Positions 35,899 through 43,278 of a stretch of 64,000 nucleotides of DNA are shown here, in pieces; position 1 is the first letter of the stretch, and every line of letters begins with the position of its first letter. The translations under genes were made by a program, and so were the position numbers. The stretch comes from Methylobacter sp. S3L5C. Lineage in GTDB: Bacteria; Pseudomonadota; Gammaproteobacteria; Methylococcales; Methylomonadaceae. The notes below the pieces were generated by a model. It was not told the DNA's origin and did no database searches. It was given only the letters and a program-made list of their open reading frames with translations. The stretch spans positions 1,612,001 through 1,676,000 of the forward strand of contig NZ_CP076024.1 in assembly GCF_022788635.1 (NCBI RefSeq). The letters are read 5' to 3'.

Positions 35899-36660
35899 TT
35901 ACAGCCCGCAAATATAATTGGCCAAGGCATCGATTTCATCATCAGTAAGTGATTTGGCAATTTTATTCATCACGCCATCAGTACTATTTTTTCGATCGCC
36001 AAGCTTCCAATTAATTAATTGAGAGCGTAAGTAAACTCTTTGTTGTCCGCCAATGACAGGGTAGATAACCCTATCGGCAATTTTGCCCTTGCCGTTGTCG
36101 CCGTGGCAGCTTATGCAGGCTGGAATATCTCTGGCCTGGTCGCCGTTCACAAACAAATTTTTGGCGGGCGTATTATCGTTGCCACCTTCGCCGTGCATGA
36201 TTTTCTGACTGGCGAAATAAGCGGCTATATCGGCCTTGTCAGTAGCGCTTAAGTCTTCAGCCATAATGGTCATTACTACATGATACCGTTCACCGGACTG
36301 GAAATTACTCAACTGTTTGATCAAGTATCCTTCATGTTGTCCTGCATGGTTAGGGATTCTTTCATCATTACTGTTGCCATCCACACCATGACATTCCTGG
36401 CACCGACCGGAATCAGACTTCTCCTTGCCGATAACAGGATTACCACTCCCAATTTGTTGTGCGGAAATTACCACAGGCTCATCTGCCGCCATACTCTTGA
36501 CCGAAGTGATTAGCGCGAGAGTACTGATAGCAAGAAAAGAACTCCTTTTCCAGTATTGATGGAGTAGTTGTTTGTGTCGCCTTTGCTGAGAAAAATCTAC
36601 TTGAGAAACTATTGCAACAGGGACGATGTTTAGCCGCGACACAAAACGTGACAACCTCAT
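35899..36660 (-). CDS. Diheme cytochrome c (c4-like), periplasmic
   Basis: The protein carries two CXXCH haem sites, CQECHG and CISCHGDNGKG, each followed later by a possible methionine ligand, in two similar halves as in cytochrome c4. It ends with IAKSLTDDEIDALANYICGL, a usual monohaem domain end. The first 36 residues are atypical for a signal peptide; the real export signal appears to be RSSFLAISTLALITSVKSMA (about residues 39-58). The ATG at 36660 lies two bases after the peroxiredoxin stop, supporting coupled translation with a long leader, but the start is uncertain. It likely shuttles electrons between inner-membrane complexes and terminal oxidases or a periplasmic enzyme. Confidence 0.85.
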   Translation of the reverse strand: MRLSRFVSRLNIVPVAIVSQVDFSQQRRHKQLLHQYWKRSSFLAISTLALITSVKSMAADEPVVISAQQIGSGNPVIGKEKSDSGRCQECHGVDGNSNDERIPNHAGQHEGYLIKQLSNFQSGERYHVVMTIMAEDLSATDKADIAAYFASQKIMHGEGGNDNTPAKNLFVNGDQARDIPACISCHGDNGKGKIADRVIYPVIGGQQRVYLRSQLINWKLGDRKNSTDGVMNKIAKSLTDDEIDALANYICGL

Positions 36661-36662
36661 AC

Positions 36663-37253
36663 TTATTTTGCCGTTTGCTTGTCAGTGGCAAGTTTTTGCA
36701 CGATTTCAAGTGCTTTTGCAACATTTTCAGCGGGCTTAAGTCCTTCCAAAGTCGCTGCGATTTTGCCATCAGTGGTAATAATAAAAGTGGTGCGCTCGGC
36801 AAAGCCATGAGTGATTTCAACGCCGCGTGAATCCTTTTTGCCCTCGGCAGCGTCTTTAACGGTCAAATCATAGGATTTGGCTATAGCGCCGTCAGCATCG
36901 GAGGCAACGGCGACTTTTCCGGCGCAATAGTCCGGGTCGGCCGAGAAATCGTTAAGTCTTTCTATACTGTCCAGAGACACACCAATAATGGTGGCACCAG
37001 CGGCAGCGAAGTTGTCAGCGTTGACAGCAAAGGTGTGTGCTTGAATGTTACAACCGCCGGTGTAGGCAGAAGGGTAAAAATAGACCACGACAGGACCTTT
37101 CTGCAGGGCATCTTTCAATGAATAACTAAATGCCTTGCCAGCCAGAGAAGCTTGGGTTTTAAAATCCGGGGCTGGATGACCTGTAGGCAACGCGGCGACG
37201 GCGGGAAATGTGATGGCACTTGATAAGAGGCAGCCCAATAGAAGACGTTTCAT
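36663..37253 (-). CDS. Periplasmic peroxiredoxin (AhpC/TSA family)
   Basis: The 196-residue protein has a clear signal peptide (MKRLLLGCLLSSAITFPAVA) and a BCP/PrxQ-like thioredoxin fold. The active-site segment FYPSAYTGGCNIQAHTF contains the peroxidatic cysteine (about residue 68), and the conserved arginine is in FAERTTFII. A second cysteine in DPDYCAGKV could be the resolving one. It would reduce peroxides in the periplasm, fed by thiol donors such as the DsbD-like protein encoded further along. It sits directly before the diheme cytochrome and after the small CX3CH protein, in one minus-strand run. Confidence 0.88.
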   Translation of the reverse strand: MKRLLLGCLLSSAITFPAVAALPTGHPAPDFKTQASLAGKAFSYSLKDALQKGPVVVYFYPSAYTGGCNIQAHTFAVNADNFAAAGATIIGVSLDSIERLNDFSADPDYCAGKVAVASDADGAIAKSYDLTVKDAAEGKKDSRGVEITHGFAERTTFIITTDGKIAATLEGLKPAENVAKALEIVQKLATDKQTAK

Positions 37254-37283
37254 AGTTTTACTCTTTAAATAAAAGGGGAGGGG

Positions 37284-37670
37284 TTAAAGTGGTTTATAGG
37301 TATCGTGACAAGCATCATCACAAGAATTTGATATTTCAATAGCCTTGACTGATGCCGAATCAAAATTACCGGCTTCAACAAAGGCTACGATTTCGGCGGC
37401 CATATCTTCATATCTTTTGGCGTCGGTGACCGCATCAGCGGCATTGCCTCGTTTTTCAAAAAAACCTTCGACCAGTTTGAAATCGCTCTGCATTTTTTTT
37501 GCAAGCGTGATCGTTGCAGTAGCATCTTTGCTGGCGATATTGCCCTGCAGATTATGAGAATTGTTGTCTATTGACTCCATTAGCTCTTCGAAATCAAATT
37601 CGGCTTCAGCATAGACAATACTGCTTGCCAGCACGAAAATAATTCCGCAAAGATTAATTGTTTTACGCAT
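37284..37670 (-). CDS. Small secreted cytochrome c'-like protein with CX3CH motif
   Basis: I start at the ATG at 37670 (MRKTINLCGIIFVLASSIVYAEA, 128 residues) because AAGGA lies upstream and this gives a clean signal peptide; a longer frame reaches 37721. The mature protein is helical and acidic, with a pattern like cytochrome c'/b562 four-helix bundles. Near the C terminus is SNSCDDACHDTYKPL: C-DDA-C-H, a CX3CH motif rather than the normal CX2CH, in the position and context (CHDxY) where cytochrome c' proteins bind haem. It may bind haem by the rarer spacing or may have lost it. Neighbours are the peroxiredoxin and DUF1501 genes. Confidence 0.7.
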   Translation of the reverse strand: MRKTINLCGIIFVLASSIVYAEAEFDFEELMESIDNNSHNLQGNIASKDATATITLAKKMQSDFKLVEGFFEKRGNAADAVTDAKRYEDMAAEIVAFVEAGNFDSASVKAIEISNSCDDACHDTYKPL

Positions 37671-37882
37671 ATTATTTTGGTCCTTAAAAGGCTGATTTCC
37701 AGCTTGCCATGCCGTGTGCATAAACGATTACAGTAGATGGTCTCATTGAGTTTATTGGTTTGAAAAGTGAATAAAATAAAAATAACCCGGAAGGTATAAT
37801 CCTGCCGGGTTATTATCGAACCCAGTTAATACGATAAGGTTACCAAGGTGACAAATATACCCGAATGGCGCAGAAAATCATC

Positions 37883-39331
37883 TTAAGCGATAAGCTCCTT
37901 AATAACCTTGCCATAAACAACGGTAGGACGTTCCGAACGGCCTTGATGTGTATAGATTAACTTTAAATGATCCAGCCCCATCTGATTGAGAACCGTTGCG
38001 TGTAAATCATAGGTATCGACTGCCGTACTTTTATCAGCCACCTGCAAACCAATTTCATCAGTTGCGCCATACGTTGTTCCGGCTTTAACGCCGCCGCCGG
38101 CAAGCCATTGCGTGTAGCCCCAGGCATTGTGGTCTCGTCCGGTGCCGCTTTCGCCCCATGAGGTGCGTCCAAATTCAGATGTCCATACGACTAACGTCGA
38201 ATCAAGCAAACCTAAGGCTTTCAAGTCTGTCAGAAGACCGGCAATCGGTTTATCGACAACTCTGGCATGTTTGCCGTGATTTTCTTCCAGTTTGGTATGA
38301 GCATCCCAGTCTCTTTCATCACCATCTACATCTACCGGGCCGGTAACGACCTGTATGAAGCGCACACCGCGCTCTACCAGGCGTCGTGCACGCAACAAAT
38401 TGGTACCGTATTCTTTGGTAACATCATCATTCAAACCATAAAGATTCTTGGTGGCGTCGGATTCTTTATTGAGGTCAACGGCTTCCGGCGCTGAAGTTTG
38501 CATACGTTCAGCCAGATCGTAAGCGCGGATACGTGCCTGAAGTTCAGTATCTTCAGGGTATGCAATGCCTTTGATCTCGTTTAACTGCTTTAAGAGCTTA
38601 AGATTATCGCTTTGTTGTGATGCCGCAACCAGCTCAGGGCGATCCAAATGCAGGATAGGCGATTTTCCTGAACGGAAAGCCGTACCTTGATAAACAGCCG
38701 GCAGGAAGCCGGAACTCCAGTTTACAGCGCCACCACTGGGTTCCTTCTTGCCATTGTAGAGAACGACATAAGCCGGTAAATCAGGGTTAGCCGAGCCCAA
38801 GGCATATTGAATCCATGCACCCAAAGCAGGTCTTCCAGGATTTAAGCCGCCAGAGTTTAACTTGAGTATTGAAATGTCATGGGTAGCACCTACGGTCACG
38901 CTGGACTTGATGAAAGCAATATCATCGGCATGTTGGGCAATATTTGGCAACAGGTCAGAGAACCAGGCACCGCTTTGCCCATGTTGCTTCCAGGTTCGGT
39001 CCGAAGCAAACAGTTTGCCGAGTCCGCCTTGCGTACTGGTCTTGATGCCCTTCAGGAAAGAAGCCGGAACCTCTTGCCCTGCCATTTTTATCAGCTCAGG
39101 TTTATAGTCGTATAAATCAAGCGTACTTGGCGCACCGTGCTGATGTAGCCAAATTACCGATTTGACTTTACCGGGGAAATGCGGCTGTTTGGGTGCCAAA
39201 GGATCAAGCAGGTCGGCTGCTATTGCACTGGAAAATATGCCACCTGCGCCCGGCAGTAATCCACTCAGCGCAAGTCCGCCGATGCCATATCCTGATTTGA
39301 GTAAAAAATCTCTACGTGATTGATTGTTCAT
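37883..39331 (-). CDS. DUF1501 protein (sulfatase-like fold), Tat-exported
   Basis: From the ATG at 39331 (482 residues) the protein opens MNNQSRRDFLLKSGYGIGG, a twin-arginine signal. It then follows the DUF1501 pattern: KSVIWLHQHGAPSTLDLYDYKPEL, FPGKV, and the C-terminal LVVWTSEFGRTSWGESGTGRDHNAWGYTQWLAGGGVKAG (read in parts around residues 385-425), reminiscent of metal sites in alkaline phosphatase/sulfatase-type enzymes. The biochemical role is unknown. DUF1501 genes are usually paired with DUF1549/DUF1553 genes, as here (next gene upstream), mainly in planctomycetes; the pair is thought to handle an extracellular or periplasmic polymer or haem-linked step, but this is not established. 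Confidence 0.9.
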   Translation of the reverse strand: MNNQSRRDFLLKSGYGIGGLALSGLLPGAGGIFSSAIAADLLDPLAPKQPHFPGKVKSVIWLHQHGAPSTLDLYDYKPELIKMAGQEVPASFLKGIKTSTQGGLGKLFASDRTWKQHGQSGAWFSDLLPNIAQHADDIAFIKSSVTVGATHDISILKLNSGGLNPGRPALGAWIQYALGSANPDLPAYVVLYNGKKEPSGGAVNWSSGFLPAVYQGTAFRSGKSPILHLDRPELVAASQQSDNLKLLKQLNEIKGIAYPEDTELQARIRAYDLAERMQTSAPEAVDLNKESDATKNLYGLNDDVTKEYGTNLLRARRLVERGVRFIQVVTGPVDVDGDERDWDAHTKLEENHGKHARVVDKPIAGLLTDLKALGLLDSTLVVWTSEFGRTSWGESGTGRDHNAWGYTQWLAGGGVKAGTTYGATDEIGLQVADKSTAVDTYDLHATVLNQMGLDHLKLIYTHQGRSERPTVVYGKVIKELIA

Positions 39332-39353
39332 GATGTCTGTTTCCTTTAAAAAA

Positions 39354-39436
39354 GTAGCTACCAACTTAAGCTGGGATTGATTTCACCCCTTGAAGGGCTG
39401 TCATCTGTAAAATTGTCCCGGCTTAAATGGGCAGTC
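39354..39436. repeat. Palindromic dispersed element, diverged copy
   Basis: GTAGCTACCAACTTAAGCTGGG, a core ending CCCTTGAAGGGCTGTCATCTGTAAA in two parts, and TCCCGGCTTAAATGGGCAGTC follow the order of the element at 21327 and 42871. It lies between the DUF1549/1553 gene and the DUF1501 start, so it is probably inside a transcript. Confidence 0.6.
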
Positions 39437-39455
39437 AAAAAAATGATGGTTATCG

Positions 39456-42002
39456 TTAAAACCGGTAGATGAATTCGTTGGAATTCGCGACCGTATGCAC
39501 CAGATCAACAAAAGCAGCTGCACGTATGGGATCCAATTTTTTATTATCCTTTAAGCCGGTAGGTATGCTGACCGCGAATTTACCTTCTGATGTTTTTTCT
39601 CTGACGACCTTTTCGTGATTATTCAAAAACTTTTGCAAAGTCTCTTTTTCGCTATCGGAAGCTTTTCGTGAAAATAATATTTGATAGAGCCTGTCCAACT
39701 GAGCCGGCTCATCATTACCCGCCTCGTTAATAACCCTTCCGGCCAACGCTTGTGACCATTCGAAAACGACATCACTATTAATCAAGGCAAGTGATTGTAA
39801 TGGCGAAGTTGTTACTTCACGTTTACTGTGCGCTTCTTGTGCTGAGGCCATGTTAAAGGACTCCAGTAATGGGTAAGGGACACTGCGACGGGTAAAAATA
39901 TACAAACTACGTCGATTATAATCATGGGCATTCTTGGAAACCTCCCATAGATTGCCGGCACCCAAGTTTGCAGGAACTGGTGGAAATACACTCGGGCCAC
40001 CCACTTGATCCTCAATTTTTCCCGAAGCAACCAGTAGCGAGTCGCGAATTTGTTCTGCCTCAAGACGTTTACGTGGGAATACTGCCAATAACTTGTTGTC
40101 TACATCGGCTTTGGCAATATCTTGACGGTAATCAGAAGATTGACGGTATACGCTGGATAATAAAATCTCACGATGCAGTTTTTTTACGCTCCAGCCTTGC
40201 TTGATAAAATTGGATGCCAGATAGTCGAGCAACTCAGGATTGGTAGGTTTTTGACCCGCCTTACCAAAATCACTGACGGTTTCAACGATACCGTGTCCGA
40301 AATATTCTTCCCAGACACGATTAACGTAAACTCTTGCTGTCAGCGGGTTAGTATCGCTAGCTATCCAATTTGCCAGAGCTGTTCTACGGCCTGATGAAAA
40401 TGCGGTGGGTTTAATATCCGGTTTTTCGTCAGTAATAGCTTCAGGAAACGCCGGTTGTACCTGCTCCAGTGGCCGTTCATGATCGCCGCCAAAAAATACA
40501 TAACTAGGCGGTGCATCAGCATGGCCAAGTTCGGTCATTGCAGAAATTTGAGTCGAGCCGGTAGTTGGCTTAAGATCCTTAAATTTCTTCAAATCATCAG
40601 TTAACTTTTCATACTGTTCCCACTTTGCCGTGATTTCCGGGCTGGAATCGGTATCTTTGCCTTTGCTTTCCGCTGCATCCCTAAGGTAAGCCGTTAAGCT
40701 GGCTTCACTAGTTACGTTCGCCAGGCGATGGTTAACCCAGCGATCCTGAGCATTCCATTCATTCTTGGGTTTGAAAATGGCTTCTCTGCTATCGGTCAGG
40801 TAACGTTCTTTATGATGTTTTTCTGCTTTTTCCCTGACGGTGTCGATAATTGCTTTTTGTTTATCGTGAATTTCTTTGGTAGCGGCTTCCCATTTGTTCC
40901 ACGCAGTATCATAGTTATGTTCCACAGCGCCTTTTACAGCCGGGATATTGTCAACAGCGCTGACATTGGCAAAAAACGATTGCAACGAGAAGTAATCTTT
41001 CTGACTAATCTTGTCGAATTTATGATTGTGGCACCGTGCGCATTCAACAGTCTGGCCCAGCATAACCTTACCTACGGTATCGGTCATATCAGTGGCAATT
41101 TGATATTTTCGCTGCACCAGGTCGCGTGAGTTGCTATTGTCCGGGAAGCCCGCCAGAAAACCAGTCGCTATCAAGCCTTCCTGTTTATCAGGTAATAGCT
41201 CATCACCGGCAATTTGCTCCTTAACGAATTGTGAATAAGGTTTGTCATGGTTAAACGCGTTGATCACATATTCGCGGTAACGCCATAAATTGGGCCGTGT
41301 CTCATCATTCTGAAAACCGGTACTGTCTGCATAACGTGCTAAATCCAGCCAGCGACGCGCTTGACGCTCACCGTATTGGGTCGATGCCAACAAGCGATCC
41401 GCGAGTTTTTCATAAGCATCGGGTGACGTGTCATTGACAAAAGCGGCGACTTCTTCCGGCGAGGGGATAACTCCCCAGGCATCCAAAGTGGCGCGGCGTA
41501 TAAACGCCGAGCGATCTGCATCAGGTGAAGGTGTCAGGCCTTTTGCCTCCAAAGGCCCCAGAACGAAAGCATCAATGGGTGTGCGTACCCACGCTTTATT
41601 ATTAACAGTTGGCGGCGTCGGTGATTTTACCGGTTGATATGACCAGAGTTTTGATTTGGTCGTTTGAGGCGCCGGAGCCTCTGCAGCCGCTACTTTGGTG
41701 TCTATTACTACCGCTGCCGATGGAGCTGTTTGCGGTGCTGGCGTAGCTGTTGATGCTTTTACTTCTGGAGTTACTACTGCGGCTGGCTGGCTCTCAGCTG
41801 TGGGCGCTAATGCCGGGGCTGGTGCTGCCGTCGCCGCTGGTGAACCGATTACAGCTACCGGGCTGTTAAATAGATCCGCTTGTGGTTTCTCACCTATGAC
41901 ACCAACCGGATTATTGAATAGATCCGCCGTTGCCAAAGCTTCCCCTGCTATTGCGCCGGTAAGCCCCCACAAAATTGCGAGATACAGTTTCTTTTTGTTC
42001 AT
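39456..42002 (-). CDS. DUF1549/DUF1553 (PSCyt2/PSD1) protein
   Basis: The 848-residue protein has a signal peptide (MNKKKLYLAILWGLTGAIAGEALA), a near-duplicate pair LFNNPVGVIGEK/LFNSPVAVIGSP (about residues 29-53), an Ala/Pro-rich linker (about 54-115), DUF1549 (about 130-340) and DUF1553 (about 545-800). DUF1549 holds the family CXXCH, VECARCHNHKFDKIS, a potential haem site. The usual N-terminal planctomycete cytochrome domain is absent and replaced by the Ala/Pro linker. It is periplasmic or surface-exposed. It precedes DUF1501 and follows a rhodanese-fold gene. Function is unknown; in planctomycetes such proteins are linked to extracellular redox or polysaccharide processes only by association. 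Confidence 0.9.
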   Translation of the reverse strand: MNKKKLYLAILWGLTGAIAGEALATADLFNNPVGVIGEKPQADLFNSPVAVIGSPAATAAPAPALAPTAESQPAAVVTPEVKASTATPAPQTAPSAAVVIDTKVAAAEAPAPQTTKSKLWSYQPVKSPTPPTVNNKAWVRTPIDAFVLGPLEAKGLTPSPDADRSAFIRRATLDAWGVIPSPEEVAAFVNDTSPDAYEKLADRLLASTQYGERQARRWLDLARYADSTGFQNDETRPNLWRYREYVINAFNHDKPYSQFVKEQIAGDELLPDKQEGLIATGFLAGFPDNSNSRDLVQRKYQIATDMTDTVGKVMLGQTVECARCHNHKFDKISQKDYFSLQSFFANVSAVDNIPAVKGAVEHNYDTAWNKWEAATKEIHDKQKAIIDTVREKAEKHHKERYLTDSREAIFKPKNEWNAQDRWVNHRLANVTSEASLTAYLRDAAESKGKDTDSSPEITAKWEQYEKLTDDLKKFKDLKPTTGSTQISAMTELGHADAPPSYVFFGGDHERPLEQVQPAFPEAITDEKPDIKPTAFSSGRRTALANWIASDTNPLTARVYVNRVWEEYFGHGIVETVSDFGKAGQKPTNPELLDYLASNFIKQGWSVKKLHREILLSSVYRQSSDYRQDIAKADVDNKLLAVFPRKRLEAEQIRDSLLVASGKIEDQVGGPSVFPPVPANLGAGNLWEVSKNAHDYNRRSLYIFTRRSVPYPLLESFNMASAQEAHSKREVTTSPLQSLALINSDVVFEWSQALAGRVINEAGNDEPAQLDRLYQILFSRKASDSEKETLQKFLNNHEKVVREKTSEGKFAVSIPTGLKDNKKLDPIRAAAFVDLVHTVANSNEFIYRF

Positions 42003-42060
42003 TGATTTACTCCAAAAATAAAAGCGTTTGACATCTTTGTTAGCATCGCTGTATCAAAAA

Positions 42061-42537
42061 TTAATGGTTGGGTTTTTCTGCAGTTTTGGTTTTGGGTGCA
42101 GGAATGGCAATTTTGGTAAGTTTTCCGCCCTCGGCTTCGTAGTATTGTGCGCCAACGTAACCGGCCACTTTATAGCCTTTACTGGCTAATAAATCAGCTG
42201 ACTTGCCTGAGCGTCCGGCATGGTTGGATACGGTAACAATTGCTCTGTCTTTGGGAATAAAATCCAGACTTTTTTCCAGTTGATCAGCCTGAATGCTCAG
42301 GTAGACAGGAAAACCGCCAATTGAACTGACTTCATCCGGGCGTCGTAAATCGATAATCAGTAGTTGATCAGGCTTGGCCAGTAAAGCGTCCAGTCCTGCG
42401 CGGTTAATTTGTGGAGACTTGGGTTTATAAGCTTCAGCAACTGGCGCTTCTACTTTTGGTGCGTTTTTGGTTGCTCCAAAGGCGATAGGAGTAGAAAAAA
42501 TCAATAATAGCAGTAGTAATTTTGAAGATTTCGTCAT
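42061..42537 (-). CDS. Periplasmic rhodanese-fold protein lacking the catalytic cysteine
   Basis: I take the ATG at 42537 (MTKSSKLLLLLLIFSTPIAFG, 158 residues), giving a good signal peptide. Residues 50-140 follow the rhodanese domain: LDALLAKPDQLLIIDLRRPDEVSSIGG early on and, at the active loop, AIVTVSNHAGRSGKSADLLASKGYKV split about residues 100-125. In active rhodaneses this loop is CXXGXRS; here it reads SNHAGRS, so the sulfur-accepting cysteine is replaced by serine. The protein is therefore unlikely to transfer sulfur and may bind a ligand or partner. It begins a run with the DUF1549/1553 gene. Confidence 0.8.
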   Translation of the reverse strand: MTKSSKLLLLLLIFSTPIAFGATKNAPKVEAPVAEAYKPKSPQINRAGLDALLAKPDQLLIIDLRRPDEVSSIGGFPVYLSIQADQLEKSLDFIPKDRAIVTVSNHAGRSGKSADLLASKGYKVAGYVGAQYYEAEGGKLTKIAIPAPKTKTAEKPNH

Positions 42538-42870
42538 GGTTATTTCTCGTTGATTAATTGTTAAAAGCGTATAGAGCACGCGTCATAGTGATGCAGTCAA
42601 TTATAGGTGAGCAGCTATCATGCCAACGCTGCCGTAGCCATCACAGGGATAAAAAAAACGGCCTAAAAAACTGTTAGTCTATTGATTTTTAACAGTAAAA
42701 TTATTTTAGTGGTGGTTGTGATTGGTACTGCCTATTGGCTGCGCTATGTGGTGCCTAAACGAGTTTGTTGAAAAAACAGCAGGCCAGCATCAGGCACTGT
42801 CGCTGCATAAACAGATAATGACTGCGATGAGTCTTTGCGGAAAATTAAGGCGCTGGAGAATATAAAAATC

Positions 42871-42951
42871 AGACTACCAATTTAAAGTGGGATGGTTTTA
42901 CAGATATCATCCCTTCAAGGGATGGTATCTGTTCTGGCTTGGTTGGTAGCC
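42871..42951. repeat. Palindromic dispersed element, best full copy
   Basis: Outer arms GACTACCAA and TTGGTAGCC enclose a core palindrome ACAGATATCATCCCTT-C-AAGGGATGGTATCTGT read in parts (about 42900-42932), with AAGTGGGAT on one side and GGCTTGG on the other. This is the reference copy for the family. Confidence 0.75.
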
Positions 42952-43046
42952 AAAAATCAGATGAGATGACGGCGGTAAAAAATGCTGGTGCAGGCTTCTT
43001 GGGGGTATTACTGATTAATGCAGGAGCAGTTTTGTATCTGTGAAGC

Positions 43047-43134
43047 GTGACGGGGATTTGCAACCCCGTCACTCATGTTTTGAAAACGTTTGAAGCCTTC
43101 AAACGTTTCGGTCAGGGTTGCAAATCCTGACCGG
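43047..43134. repeat. Triple hairpin block
   Basis: Three consecutive palindromes: GTGACGGGG..CCCCGTCAC (43047-43072), AAACGTTTGAAG-C-CTTCAAACGTTT (43084-43108, perfect), and GGTCAGG..CCTGACC (43112-43134). The first and third also pair with each other through GGATTTGCAACCC and GGGTTGCAAATCC (13 of 13). Confidence 0.75.
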
Positions 43135-43149
43135 CATCGTAATAACCCT

Positions 43150-43200
43150 TAATTCCTTCAAGGGATGGTATCTGTAAAAACGTCATATCTTAAAGCAGTC
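43150..43200. repeat. Palindromic dispersed element, half copy
   Basis: TTCCTTCAAGGGATGGTATC followed by TGTAAAAACG and TTAAAGCAGTC matches the right half of the family element; the left half is missing. Confidence 0.5.
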
Positions 43201-43278
43201 AATCCGGTCATAGCCATTGTTGGCATACTCGCGTGCGGCATGCAGAAAACGTTTGTTCTTGGTTACGTTTGAAAAGTC

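Larger units (their letters stand above)
42538..43278. other. 741-bp spacer rich in hairpins
   Basis: No gene is supported between the rhodanese-fold gene and the TonB-dependent receptor. It holds a full palindromic element (42871-42951), a triple hairpin block (43047-43134) and a half palindromic element (43150-43200). Both neighbours are on the minus strand, so the block probably ends the receptor transcript. Confidence 0.65.

Noticed and set aside
41695-42021. 108-codon Ala/Gly-rich plus-strand frame
   Set aside because: It is the antisense of the Ala/Pro-rich linker of the DUF1549/1553 gene; low-complexity coding sequence often opens a frame on the other strand.
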